The position numbers and the translations under genes were made by a program. 64,000 bases of DNA from assembly GCF_048265165.1 (NCBI RefSeq), contig NZ_JBLXCD010000007.1, forward strand, positions 124,001-188,000, in the 5' to 3' direction. A model generated the notes under the pieces. It worked only from the letters and a program-made list of their open reading frames with translations. It did no database searches and was not told where the DNA came from. Shown in pieces: positions 43,018-51,510 of the stretch (its first letter is position 1; each line of letters opens with the position of its first letter). This DNA comes from Oceanospirillum sp048265165 (lineage in GTDB: Bacteria; Pseudomonadota; Gammaproteobacteria; Pseudomonadales; Halomonadaceae).

Positions 43018-43398
43018 ATGAATACGGAGCATTTTAAAATTGCCGTTATCGGTGCAGGGCATGCCGGTATTGAGCTGCTACAAAGGCTGCTTGAAGCTGA
43101 TTTTGTCGATATTATTGGTGTGGCTGACAGTAATGAAAACGCTCCGGGTATGCTATTGGCCCGAGAGCACCAAGTGTTGACCACAACAGATATGAATAAC
43201 CTGTTGGTGAATAGCACTGAGATTGACATTATTATCGATGTGACAGGTGTGAAAGCAGTTCGGGATGCTCTTCGCGGCCATATGCAGGAAAGCGGTAACT
43301 ACCATACCGTGATTATGCATGAGCGAATTTCAGCGCTGCTGTTATCATTGTTTAGCGGTGAGATGGTAGAAACAAAAGCCAGCGATGATTTTTATTAA
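43018..43398 (+). CDS. Small stand-alone Rossmann (NAD-binding) domain protein
   Basis: 126 residues, ATG 43018 with an AAAGGA site. The N-terminus is a dinucleotide-binding fold with GAGHAG (G12, G14, G17) after the first strand (FKIAVIGAG), then IIGVADSNENAPGM and DIIIDVTG. It ends about where a Rossmann domain would end and has no catalytic domain. Similar modules occur fused to sensor kinases and other signalling proteins, but I do not recognise a specific function. It is flanked by terminators on both sides, so it is a single-gene unit. Confidence 0.75.
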   Translation: MNTEHFKIAVIGAGHAGIELLQRLLEADFVDIIGVADSNENAPGMLLAREHQVLTTTDMNNLLVNSTEIDIIIDVTGVKAVRDALRGHMQESGNYHTVIMHERISALLLSLFSGEMVETKASDDFY

Positions 43399-43441
43399 AT
43401 AGAGCTGGGTTTAGTGATTTAGGCTTTATGACCTGATGTTG

Positions 43442-43466
43442 AAAAGGCTCCCACGGGAGCCTTTTT
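43442..43466 (+). terminator. Bidirectional terminator between converging genes
   Basis: 10-bp stem AAAAGGCTCC / GGAGCCTTTT with a CACG loop. T-tracts follow on both strands, so it should end the Rossmann gene from one side and the thiolase gene (stop at 43506) from the other. Confidence 0.88.
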
Positions 43467-43505
43467 GGTTGCTAAAGGTTTTTATAGATTGAGCTGATCC
43501 TGCCC

Positions 43506-44684
43506 CTAGCGCTCAATAAGCATAGCGATGCCCTGGCCGCCACCGATACAGAGGCTGACTACGGCATATTTACCCTGTACACGTTCCAGTTCGTACAGCG
43601 CTTTAACGGTGATGATGGCTCCTGTTGCTCCGACCGGGTGGCCCAGAGAGATACCACTGCCATTAGGGTTTAGTTTGTCCTCCGGCAGGCCCAGATCTTT
43701 AGCCACAGCCAGTGCTTGGGCGGCAAAGGCTTCGTTTACTTCCCAGACATCGATATCGTCAACGGATAGCTGATGTTTTTCCAAAAGCTGACGAATGGCC
43801 GGAACCGGGCCAATCCCCATATATTGAGGCTCAACGGCGGCAAAGCTATAGCCTACCAGTTTGGCCATCGGTGTCAGCCCGAGCTTCTGGGCTTCACTCT
43901 CTGACATCATGGTGACTGCCGCAGCGGCATCATTAAGGCCGGATGCATTACCTGCCGTCACAGACCCCTCTTTTTGGAATACCGGACGGAGCTTGCCCAT
44001 ATCGGCATCTGTACAATCCTGGCGAATATGCTCGTCGGTAACAAATTCTGAGGTGCCTTTACGAGTTTTAAGCTCAACGGGCAGAATCTGATCTTTAAAG
44101 CGACCCTGTTCAGTCGCTGCCTGGGCACGCTGATGGCTGAGTGCTGCCAGAGCATCCTGCTGCTCCCGGCTAATATCCCACTTCTCTGCGATATTTTCAG
44201 CCGTTACACCCATGTGGTAGTTTTCCATCGGGCAGGTCAAAGCGCCGGTCATGGAGTCTACAATCTGGCCATCACCCATGCGTTGTCCAAAGCGTGCTGC
44301 CGGAACCCAGTATTGCGCACGGCTCATTGATTCAGCACCACCGGCAACGGCCGCATCGCAAACACCCAGTTCAATCTGTTGTGCGGCGGAGATAATCGCC
44401 TGAAGTCCGCTGCCACAAAGGCGGTTAACAGTCAGGGCGGGTGTATTCACCGGCAGGCCAGCCTCAAGTGCGGCCACCCGACTGATGTACATATCGCGAC
44501 GGTCAGTGTGCAGTACGTTACCAAAAACAACATGGCCGATCTGTTCTGGTTTTAGGCTGGCGCGAGTAACCGCTTCACGGGTTACTGAGGCGGCCAGAGT
44601 TGTGGCCGGAACATCTTTTAAGCTACCGCCAAAACCACCAATAGCGGTACGTACACCGCTAAGGAATACTACTTTTTGTGTCAT
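43506..44684 (-). CDS. Acetyl-CoA C-acyltransferase (thiolase, BktB/PhaA type)
   Basis: 392 residues, the length of biosynthetic-type thiolases. Catalytic residues sit at the classical places: C90 in NRLCGSG, H349 in GHPVGATGA and C379 in CIGGGQG. It condenses or cleaves acyl-CoA and acetyl-CoA, feeding PHB synthesis or short-chain fatty-acid degradation; sequence does not decide between them. It is downstream of an acyl-CoA ligase gene on the same strand (130-base gap with an inverted repeat), suggesting joint use in fatty-acid metabolism. Confidence 0.93.
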   Translation of the reverse strand: MTQKVVFLSGVRTAIGGFGGSLKDVPATTLAASVTREAVTRASLKPEQIGHVVFGNVLHTDRRDMYISRVAALEAGLPVNTPALTVNRLCGSGLQAIISAAQQIELGVCDAAVAGGAESMSRAQYWVPAARFGQRMGDGQIVDSMTGALTCPMENYHMGVTAENIAEKWDISREQQDALAALSHQRAQAATEQGRFKDQILPVELKTRKGTSEFVTDEHIRQDCTDADMGKLRPVFQKEGSVTAGNASGLNDAAAAVTMMSESEAQKLGLTPMAKLVGYSFAAVEPQYMGIGPVPAIRQLLEKHQLSVDDIDVWEVNEAFAAQALAVAKDLGLPEDKLNPNGSGISLGHPVGATGAIITVKALYELERVQGKYAVVSLCIGGGQGIAMLIER

Positions 44685-44704
44685 GTTTTGCTCCTGAGTA
44701 TTCG

Positions 44705-44732
44705 CTCTGGCTACCCTGTTAAGCAGCCAGAG
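44705..44732. repeat. Inverted repeat just upstream of the thiolase gene
   Basis: 8-bp perfect inverted repeat CTCTGGCT / AGCCAGAG with a 12-base loop, 21 bases before the thiolase start codon. There is no T-tract. It may be an operator or a leader hairpin near the ribosome site. Confidence 0.5.
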
Positions 44733-44814
44733 AGAGTATTTATACCTTGAGTACTTTTGTTAATGATGGCCGTATCCGCAGGTCATATGTGTAGAGTCCG
44801 CCGATAGCTTTGAT

Positions 44815-46455
44815 TTATGCCAGCAGCGCGCGGATCTCTTTTTTATTGATCTTGCCAACGGAGGTTTTAGGAATATCATCGACCATGCGAATCTGGTCCG
44901 GAATCGCCCATTTAGAGATATGCCCAGAGTCGACATACTGGATCAGGTGTTGCTGTAATGCCTCCTGAGTCAGCGTCTCATTTTTTGGTACAACCATTGC
45001 AAATGGTCGTTCGCCCCATTTGTCATCCGGCACGCCAACTACCGCGACAGCGGCTACACCCTCATGCTGACTAATCAGGTTTTCCAGCTCGATGGAGGAA
45101 AGCCACTCGCCACCGGTTTTGATTACGTCTTTGATGCGGTCTTTGATTTCAACGAAGCCGTTTTCATGGATGCTGGCAACATCGCCAGTGTGTAGTCGGC
45201 CGCCTTCCCAGAGCTCTTCCTGTTTATCAGTTTCTTTAAAGTAGCCTTGGGTCAGCCAGGGGGCCTGAACTGTGATTTCACCAACAGCCTCGCCATCGTG
45301 GGCCGCCAGAGAACCGTTTGCCTCGGTAATTGTCAGGTCAACCATGTTAGATGCAACACCGGTCAGAGTGCGGTATTTCAGTTGCTTGTCTATTGGTAGA
45401 GCACGTTGTTCCTGATTCAGGTGGGTTACAGTGAGTAGTGGGCAGGTTTCGGACATACCGTAAGCGCAATAGATATCGGCACCCTTGTCCATGGCGGTTT
45501 TTGCAAGCCCCTGGGGCAGAGCGCTACCGCCAATCAGAATTTTCCAGTTATCAAAGCGCGCTTCTTTTCCTGACTCACAGCCAAGCAGCATCTGTAGAAT
45601 GGTAGGTACACAGTGAGAGAAGGTGACATTATGCTCATGGATCAGGTTAACCAGCATATCTGGCTCGTAGCGGCCGGGGTAGACCTGTGTGCAGTTCAGC
45701 ATAACGGCAGCATAGGGAACCCCCCAGGCGTGTACATGAAACATCGGGGTGATCGGCATATATACAGAATCAGAGCGTAATAGCGGCAGGCCAGCATAGC
45801 TACCCAGCATGCCCACCATGTTCAAGGTGTGCAATACCAGCTGGCGATGGCTGAAGAAAACGCCTTTTGGGTTGCCTGTAGTGCCTGTGGTGTAAAACGT
45901 TGTGGCAATACTGTCCTCATCAAAGTCCGGAAACTCACATACAGGCTCTTCCGCCCGCAGCAGGGTTTCATATTCACCGACAAAGGAAATATTTCCCACT
46001 GCCTGGCTACTGGCCTGGTCGGTTAACCGAATATAACCATTAACTGTGCTCAGGTGACCATCCAGCTGTTCAACAAGGGGAATAAAGTCATCATGCACCA
46101 AAACCAGCTTATCTTCTGCATGGTTCATGGTATAGGCGATCTGCTCCGGAGACAGACGAATATTAACGTGGTGCAGAATGGCGCCCAGCATCGGCACTGC
46201 AAAATAGCACTCCAGATAACGGTGACTATCCCAGTCCATGACCGCTACGGTATCTCCTGCCTGAACACCCGCTGCTTTCAGGGCATTGGCCAGCTGTTGC
46301 ACCCGCTGTCGGAAGCCCCGGTAACTGAACCGAGTTTCGCCCCGGTAGATAATCTCGTTATCAGGCTCAAAACGACCTGCAGAAGCAAAAATTTGCTTGA
46401 TAAGTAATGGATAAGATTCGGCGGCTTTAGCACCCGGTAGTATTTTGGTTGGCAT
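44815..46455 (-). CDS. Medium/long-chain fatty acyl-CoA ligase (AMP-forming)
   Basis: 546 residues from ATG 46455 (GGAGA eight bases upstream); a 36-codon in-frame extension upstream is probably leader. The AMP-binding P-loop TTGTTGNPKG is present, with YCAYGMSETCPLL (motif A5) and the C-terminal GGEWLSSIELEN and KTSVGKINKKEIRALL with the catalytic lysine. It activates fatty acids to acyl-CoA; the chain length is not fixed by sequence, though it resembles the AlkK/medium-chain group and relatives include DMSP-derived acid ligases. Divergent from an AraC-type gene and followed by thiolase. Confidence 0.92.
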   Translation of the reverse strand: MPTKILPGAKAAESYPLLIKQIFASAGRFEPDNEIIYRGETRFSYRGFRQRVQQLANALKAAGVQAGDTVAVMDWDSHRYLECYFAVPMLGAILHHVNIRLSPEQIAYTMNHAEDKLVLVHDDFIPLVEQLDGHLSTVNGYIRLTDQASSQAVGNISFVGEYETLLRAEEPVCEFPDFDEDSIATTFYTTGTTGNPKGVFFSHRQLVLHTLNMVGMLGSYAGLPLLRSDSVYMPITPMFHVHAWGVPYAAVMLNCTQVYPGRYEPDMLVNLIHEHNVTFSHCVPTILQMLLGCESGKEARFDNWKILIGGSALPQGLAKTAMDKGADIYCAYGMSETCPLLTVTHLNQEQRALPIDKQLKYRTLTGVASNMVDLTITEANGSLAAHDGEAVGEITVQAPWLTQGYFKETDKQEELWEGGRLHTGDVASIHENGFVEIKDRIKDVIKTGGEWLSSIELENLISQHEGVAAVAVVGVPDDKWGERPFAMVVPKNETLTQEALQQHLIQYVDSGHISKWAIPDQIRMVDDIPKTSVGKINKKEIRALLA

Positions 46456-46724
46456 ACTGTATCTCCGATTATTTTTGTTCTGACTGTCTGAGCCTGTTTG
46501 CACCCTGCACTGTTTACGAGCTGATGCCTCTTCGCCCATAGGTTTTAACGGGGCAGGCATCAAACAAGAACGAGGTAAGTATGATTTTTGAGCGAAACAT
46601 GCCCTGGCAACAAGGTCTTGACGTACTAAGATGGGTTAATGGCGTGAAATGATTGTTTTTATGTCTTAGGATAGCCAGAGTGGTGGCATCGTTTTGCGAA
46701 ACCCATGAGTCACTTTGGAGGCAT

Positions 46725-47750
46725 ATGTTCAGGCAAGTGGATCAGGTTAGTGTTATTGGTAGTTGGCCCTTAGTGATTAGTCGGGCTCTTGATCAATATC
46801 ATATTGATGGCGGCGCGCTCTTAGCTCGGGTAGGGATTGACCAGTCAGTAGCAAATCAGCCGGAAACCCGCTATTCCCTGGCGACGATTGACCGGCTTTG
46901 GCGACTTGCCAGGAATTTATCCGGTGATGAGGCTGTTGGACTGACGGTGGCACGATTTGTAAGGCCGACATCCTGGCATGCTTTGGGTTTTGCCATTTGG
47001 TCCAGTGATACTTTGATGGAGTGTTTCCGCCGTTTGGCAGACAACCTACGTATGTTTGCAGATTATGCTGATATGTCAGTTACGCCTTTTGGCTCTGATG
47101 TTGAGGTCAATGTACGACTGAAAACAGGCCTTCGCAGAGATCAGCTGGCTTCAGAGGAGCTGGATGCTTTTATCGGCACCTCTGTACTGACGGCCCGTCA
47201 TATTTATCACCCCGATTTTTCGCCGAAAAGTATTTGGCTGAGTCGTCCTCAGCCTCTGAACCCAACACCCTGGCAGCGATTGTTTAAATGCCCGGTTTTT
47301 TTTAATGCCGCCTACGAAAAAATTGTTTTTGATGCTGCCGCTATGTATCGGCCATTACTGACAGCCAGCCCTGAACTTGCTGAACAAAATGATGCTCTGG
47401 TCGCTGACTATTTGGCGCGACTGGATAGAAGCGACCTTATTACCCGGTTGGAATCTCTTTTATTGAATCACTTGCCTATGGGAAGCTTATCTCTGGAGGC
47501 AGCCGCTACTCAGCTGAATTTTAGTCCACGTACTTTTCAGAGGCGGTTGCAGGAGAAAGGGAGTAGTTATCAGCAGGTGCTGGATGAGCTTCGACAGAAG
47601 CAGGCTTTACATTGGGTTCGGCTGAACTATCTGACAATAGGAGAGATTAGCTATCGGCTGGGCTTTAATCATCCTGCAAATTTTACCCGGGCTTTTAAGC
47701 GTTGGTTCGATGAAACACCGAAAAAGCTACGGAGAAATCTTCTGAACTAG
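46725..47750 (+). CDS. AraC-family regulator with arabinose-binding-type N-domain (OruR/ArgR-like)
   Basis: 341 residues from ATG 46725. GGAGG ends only 3 bases before it, a tight but workable site. The N-terminal ~200 residues match the 'Arabinose_bd' family (DRLWRLARNLSGDEAVGLTVA, then WHALGFAIWSSDTLMECFRRL); the C-terminal HTH part includes AAATQLNFSPRTFQRRLQEKG and ISYRLGFNHPANFTRAFKRW. Such regulators control degradation pathways. Its divergent position next to the acyl-CoA ligase suggests it regulates that gene and the thiolase. Confidence 0.92.
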   Translation: MFRQVDQVSVIGSWPLVISRALDQYHIDGGALLARVGIDQSVANQPETRYSLATIDRLWRLARNLSGDEAVGLTVARFVRPTSWHALGFAIWSSDTLMECFRRLADNLRMFADYADMSVTPFGSDVEVNVRLKTGLRRDQLASEELDAFIGTSVLTARHIYHPDFSPKSIWLSRPQPLNPTPWQRLFKCPVFFNAAYEKIVFDAAAMYRPLLTASPELAEQNDALVADYLARLDRSDLITRLESLLLNHLPMGSLSLEAAATQLNFSPRTFQRRLQEKGSSYQQVLDELRQKQALHWVRLNYLTIGEISYRLGFNHPANFTRAFKRWFDETPKKLRRNLLN

Positions 47751-47787
47751 GTGGGAGAGAGCCGTCCGTCCGGTGATACCGATAATA

Positions 47788-47814
47788 AAAAACGCCGGAT
47801 AAACCAGCGTTTTT
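47788..47814 (+). terminator. Bidirectional terminator between araC-type gene and ppa
   Basis: 8-bp stem AAAAACGC / GCGTTTTT with an 11-base loop; A and T tracts on the two sides provide T runs on both strands, so it ends both converging genes. Confidence 0.85.
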
Positions 47815-47858
47815 ATCAGAACTCTGCTCACATGGCGGGGCAGAGTGATAACAGCTTT

Positions 47859-48392
47859 TTACTTGCTGTTATTGTAGGCTTCGATAGATTTAACAATCTC
47901 AGCACGGGCTTCGGCAGCATTGCCCCAGCCTTCAACTTTAACCCATTTACCTTCTTCCAGATCTTTATAGTTTTCAAAGAAGTGAGAGACTTGCTCACGT
48001 AGCAGGGCTGGGATGTCTTCAACATCCTGAATTTCTTTGTAAACGGTGGTCAGCTTGTCATGAGGTACAGCGATTAGTTTCGCATCAGGTCCTGCCTCAT
48101 CAGACATCTTCAGTACGCCAACCGGGCGGCAGCGAACTACGGAACCAGGCAGAACTGGGTAAGGTGTAATCACCAGAACATCCAGTGCATCACCATCTTC
48201 AGACAGAGTGTGAGGAATGAAGCCGTAGTTCGCAGGGTAGAACATTGGGGTTGCCATGAAACGGTCAACCATGATCGCATTGTAGTCTTTCTCGATCTCA
48301 TACTTGATCGGTGAGCTTTGCGCAGGAATCTCAATTGCTACATAGATATCGTTTGGTGCGTCTTTACCGGCAGGAATTTTTTCAAAATCCAT
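47859..48392 (-). CDS. ppa: Inorganic pyrophosphatase (family I)
   Basis: 177 residues from ATG 48392 (E. coli 176); a 19-codon open extension upstream is leader. The family I signature DGDALDVLV with its metal-binding aspartates is clear, as are NYGFIPHTLSEDG and KDYNAIMVDR. It hydrolyses PPi to drive biosynthetic reactions. A PPi-using phosphofructokinase is encoded 3 kb away, so the two enzymes compete for the same PPi pool. A TATAAT -10 box lies about 75 bases upstream. Confidence 0.97.
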   Translation of the reverse strand: MDFEKIPAGKDAPNDIYVAIEIPAQSSPIKYEIEKDYNAIMVDRFMATPMFYPANYGFIPHTLSEDGDALDVLVITPYPVLPGSVVRCRPVGVLKMSDEAGPDAKLIAVPHDKLTTVYKEIQDVEDIPALLREQVSHFFENYKDLEEGKWVKVEGWGNAAEARAEIVKSIEAYNNSK

Positions 48393-48463
48393 TATTCTGA
48401 CCCCAGAAATAGAAAACGTTGAATGGAAATTCAGGGAAGATCCCCTCATTAAAAGCTGGCAGG

Positions 48464-48492
48464 ATTATATAGTCACTCACCTGTGATTGCCA
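48464..48492 (-). promoter_or_regulatory. Probable sigma-70 promoter of ppa
   Basis: On the minus strand a perfect TATAAT (complement of 48464-48469) is preceded at 17 bases by TGGCAA (complement of 48487-48492), a weak -35. Transcription would start about 60 bases before the ppa ATG. Confidence 0.5.
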
Positions 48493-48675
48493 TTATCACA
48501 CCGTAGATTCCTACTAAAGAACACACTGGCAGGCTGTCTTTATAGCTGTTGAAGGAGATGTGATCTTTGTGGGGGAAGATTTCCCCTGTTACAGTTTTTA
48601 TACTCACTATGGCATAGCTGTTACGACAAACACTATTGCATAATATTTGCATATCATCCGATCAGTTAAACTGCA

Positions 48676-48699
48676 GTATTCAGACCGGCGTCTGAATAC
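48676..48699. promoter_or_regulatory. Perfect inverted repeat upstream of the PP2C-kinase gene
   Basis: GTATTCAGA / TCTGAATAC, 9 bp, with a CCGGCG spacer, 54 bases before the ATG. The outer flanks CTGCA and TGCAG are also complementary. The symmetric 24-bp form suits a dimeric repressor or activator; as RNA it would form a leader hairpin without a T-tract. Confidence 0.55.
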
Positions 48700-48753
48700 G
48701 CTAGTGCAGTGCAAAAATATGCAGTTCACCGGAAAACGATCTGAGTTGGTGCA

Positions 48754-50478
48754 ATGACCCGAGATAGTCAATTAAAAATCAGTTATGGCCAGGCCTTTAT
48801 TGCGCCGGACAGAAACTCAATACGATCGACAATGTCGGTCAGAATCCCAGAAGGCTCTGGTCTGGCCGTAAAAGGTGTGTCTGCCGTTGTGGCGGATTCT
48901 ACCTGGCGTAATGTTATTGCTAAGCAAGCAGCAGAAACCTGTGTCCGGGGATTTCTGGCGGACTACTATGCTACGCCGGATAATTGGGACGTGAAAACGT
49001 CGGCGACTAAAGTGCTGAGTGCTCTTAATGGTTGGCTGTTCAGTCAGGGAAAGAATGTCACGAATGGCAACTATATCAGTTCATTCAGCAGTGTCGTTTT
49101 AAAAGGGCGCCATGGTCACCTTTTCCATATGGGGGATACTCTGGTTTATCGTTTACGCGGTGGTGAGTTTGAGCAGCTCAACCGCGAGCATACCAACTTT
49201 ATCGGTGGTTATCGTTACCCGTCCCGTGCCCTGGGTTTGGACCCCAGTGTTGATATTGATTATCACCAGTTCTCCTTAAAGCAGGGCGATATCCTACTGT
49301 TTACCACTCAAGCCAGTAAAGGCACTCTGGTGGCGTCTGATTATGTGCAGCAGATTCGCCATAATGCTTCAGACCTGAATGAGGCCTGTGATCAGCTCCT
49401 GAATATTGCGATGGAAAAGGCCAGTGCCCGGGGTTATAGCAGTACACATTTTTGTTTTCAGTTGGTACGTATCGATATGCTTCCTGAAGAGTCTGGTGAC
49501 ACGATAGGGGAGGCGTTTGGTGCTTTGCCGGTGCCCAGAGAGCTGAATATCGGTGACGATCTGGACGGTTACCGTGTGATGGAAGTGCTTAATAAAAGCA
49601 ATATGAGCTGTATTTACCGGGTAGAAGACAAGCATACCGGCCGGGAGATGGTGCTTAAGGCACCTTCGCCTCAACTGGAAAGTCGGAAGGACTTTTTACG
49701 CCAGTTTATTATGCAGCAGTGGGTGGTTGAGCGGGTAAACTCGCCCTATGTCGCTAAAATTGTCGATGCTTCCCGCCCCAGAAATTATCTCTATTATCTG
49801 CGGGAATTTGTTGATGGTCGTACTTTGACAGAGTGGATGCTTCAGAATCCCCATGCGGAATTGCGTCGCCTTATTGACCTTATTGAGCAAATGGTAAAAG
49901 CGGTTCGGGCACTACATCGACGGGATATTCTCTGCCAGGGATTACACCCGGATAATATTCTGGTGGACCAGCGAGGTATGATCAAGCTGATCGATTTTGC
50001 ATCATGTGCTGTTCCGGGGACGGATGATTTGCCTTCGCCATTATCCATCGTACGCGTGGTTGGCCTAACTCCCTTTAGTGCACCGGAATACCGTCTGAAT
50101 CGTGAGCCGGGGCCTAATGCCGATCAGTTTTCATTGGCAGTTATCGCTTACTGGATGCTGACTGGGCAGCAGCCCTATGCCGATCAGATGGATCACTTTC
50201 ATAGTCGGGTGGACTTTTCCCGACTTGAGTATCTGCCAAGCTATCAGTTTAATCCGATGGTACCAGTATGGCTGGATGGAACTTTGCGTCGCGCACTGCA
50301 GCCAAATCCGGAACTTCGTTATCGTCGTCTGTCAGAATTTATCTATGATCTGAAAAAACCTAATCCGCATTATATGAAAGAGGGAGCAATGCCATTAGTG
50401 GAGCGTAATCCTCTGATGTTCTGGAAAGGGTTATCAGGTATCCTGCTACTTTTATTAATAGGCAGTATGCTGACTTAA
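48754..50478 (+). CDS. PP2C-like / protein-kinase-like fusion with degenerate catalytic sites
   Basis: 574 residues: PP2C-like domain (about 1-245), kinase-like domain (about 268-535), and a C-terminal membrane helix (about 556-572) as a tail anchor. The overall fold markers are present (GDTLVYRLRGGEF; LHPDNIL; FSAPEY; DQFSLAVIAYWMLTGQQPY). Key residues are not: the PP2C AVADG becomes AVVADST (48-50), the CSDG of the next motif is TTQA (184-187), and the final DN is ST (230-231). In the kinase part Lys302 and Asp414 (DFA instead of DFG) remain, but the glycine loop is absent and the catalytic HRD is CQG (394-396). Active relatives in Pseudomonas lie beside nitrate assimilation genes; none are here. 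Probably a non-catalytic sensor or scaffold. Confidence 0.85.
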   Translation: MTRDSQLKISYGQAFIAPDRNSIRSTMSVRIPEGSGLAVKGVSAVVADSTWRNVIAKQAAETCVRGFLADYYATPDNWDVKTSATKVLSALNGWLFSQGKNVTNGNYISSFSSVVLKGRHGHLFHMGDTLVYRLRGGEFEQLNREHTNFIGGYRYPSRALGLDPSVDIDYHQFSLKQGDILLFTTQASKGTLVASDYVQQIRHNASDLNEACDQLLNIAMEKASARGYSSTHFCFQLVRIDMLPEESGDTIGEAFGALPVPRELNIGDDLDGYRVMEVLNKSNMSCIYRVEDKHTGREMVLKAPSPQLESRKDFLRQFIMQQWVVERVNSPYVAKIVDASRPRNYLYYLREFVDGRTLTEWMLQNPHAELRRLIDLIEQMVKAVRALHRRDILCQGLHPDNILVDQRGMIKLIDFASCAVPGTDDLPSPLSIVRVVGLTPFSAPEYRLNREPGPNADQFSLAVIAYWMLTGQQPYADQMDHFHSRVDFSRLEYLPSYQFNPMVPVWLDGTLRRALQPNPELRYRRLSEFIYDLKKPNPHYMKEGAMPLVERNPLMFWKGLSGILLLLLIGSMLT

Positions 50479-50532
50479 TCGATCTGCCCAGCAGATGATT
50501 TTACAGTTAAAATATCCGTGAAAGCAGATATT

Positions 50533-50560
50533 AAAAGGAGTCGGCCACGACTCCTTTTTT
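50533..50560 (+). terminator. Intrinsic terminator after the PP2C-kinase gene
   Basis: 11-bp perfect stem AAAAGGAGTCG / CGACTCCTTTT with a GCCA loop, ending in six T (50555-50560). Confidence 0.9.
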
Positions 50561-50598
50561 ATTGCATCGTATGAAACAGAAAAGGCCGGTCAGATACT

Positions 50599-51003
50599 AT
50601 GGTTGAGAAAGAGATACCTGCTGCAAAAAAGAAAGCTGTCACATCACAAGATCCTTTGCATGGTGTAAAGCTTGAGCAAATTCTGAACGAGTTGGTTGCA
50701 GAATATGGTTGGCCGGGTTTGCATCAGAGGATTGCAGTGAACTGCTTTAAATCAGATCCAAGTATCAGGTCCAGTCTGAAGTTTTTGCGCAAAACACCTT
50801 GGGCGCGCCAGAAGGTAGAGAGCCTGTATTTGAAAATGAAGGGTTTTTCCACCGATAAAAGAGCGACGAAAACTGAGGCGCAGCTGGTCGCCGAGGTGAA
50901 AAAGTCGCTCGATAAAAACAAAGCTCAGCCTTCAGATATAACTTTGAAATCGAAAGACCCTTGGCTTAAAGCAAAAAGCACACTTGGTCTGAGAAAAGAC
51001 TAG
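50599..51003 (+). CDS. VF530-family DNA-binding protein (DUF2132)
   Basis: 134 residues. The core, about residues 18-80, is the VF530 domain: DPLHGVKLEQILNELVAEYGW, then SLKFLRKTPWARQKVESLYL. The Vibrio fischeri VF530 structure gave the family its name and a DNA-binding role was proposed. The C-terminal 50 residues are lysine rich (KATKTEAQLVAEVKKSL) and have no recognisable domain, consistent with nucleic-acid binding. Single-gene unit following a terminator; no ribosome site stands out before ATG 50599. Confidence 0.85.
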   Translation: MVEKEIPAAKKKAVTSQDPLHGVKLEQILNELVAEYGWPGLHQRIAVNCFKSDPSIRSSLKFLRKTPWARQKVESLYLKMKGFSTDKRATKTEAQLVAEVKKSLDKNKAQPSDITLKSKDPWLKAKSTLGLRKD

Positions 51004-51510
51004 TATATTTATCCAATATACCTGCCTTCCCAGTTGTTTTTTTACACTGGGTGCAGCTTCGGCCGTGACAACAATGGATATTCGGTATTGCAGATATCGG
51101 CGCGCTTTATGCTGCCATACTGAAGCCTGATAAGTAACAACCGAGATTTAAGAAAGGAAAAAAGGCATCCTGCCCTGCCATTTATCCATTATGGCAATTC
51201 CATATAAGCTTTCCCAGCATCTTTATAATGGCCAAACCCTTAGATGTAATTTAACCCCTGTCTGTGACAGGCAGATGACATCATACATATCAGGCTGCTT
51301 TAAATGCTGCAGCTGCAAAACGCTTAGGTGTCAGATTTTTCGTGCCAAAAAGATTATTAAGTGAAATGCGTTTTTTTGAATAGGTGTGATGCGATAAGAA
51401 AAGACAGTGTGTCGGTATGAAAAAAGGCCCTGATGACTACACCGGTTATATGGTGTAATCAATCAGGGCTTTTCTTGTAGACTCTAAAGCCTGCTGAAAG
51501 TCATTCAGTA
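51004..51510. other. Long intergenic region before the phosphofructokinase terminator
   Basis: 507 bases, the longest gene-poor stretch in the window. It contains a short CCCAGT / ACTGGG hairpin with a T-rich loop (51031-51053) and the minus-strand terminator at 51420-51469. A plus-strand open frame of 57 codons (51191-51364) encodes a cysteine-rich peptide but has no ribosome site. No tRNA or known RNA motif is recognisable. Confidence 0.5.
51420..51469 (-). terminator. Intrinsic terminator of the phosphofructokinase gene
   Basis: Outer stem GCCCTGAT / ATCAGGGC with an inner stem TACACC / GGTGTA; on the minus strand a run of six T follows directly (complement of A at 51420-51425). It lies 42-91 bases past the pfp stop. 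Confidence 0.85.

Larger units (their letters stand above)
48393..48753. other. Divergent intergenic region, ppa / PP2C-kinase gene
   Basis: 361 bases with the ppa promoter at the left and, at the right, a perfect inverted repeat at 48676-48699. A small GGGGAA / TTCCCC hairpin (48572-48586) lies in the middle. No open frame with a ribosome site is present. Confidence 0.5.

Noticed and set aside
48609..48640. TGGCAT...TTAC considered as a sigma-54 promoter for the PP2C-kinase gene
   Set aside because: The -12 GC dinucleotide is missing at the required spacing.
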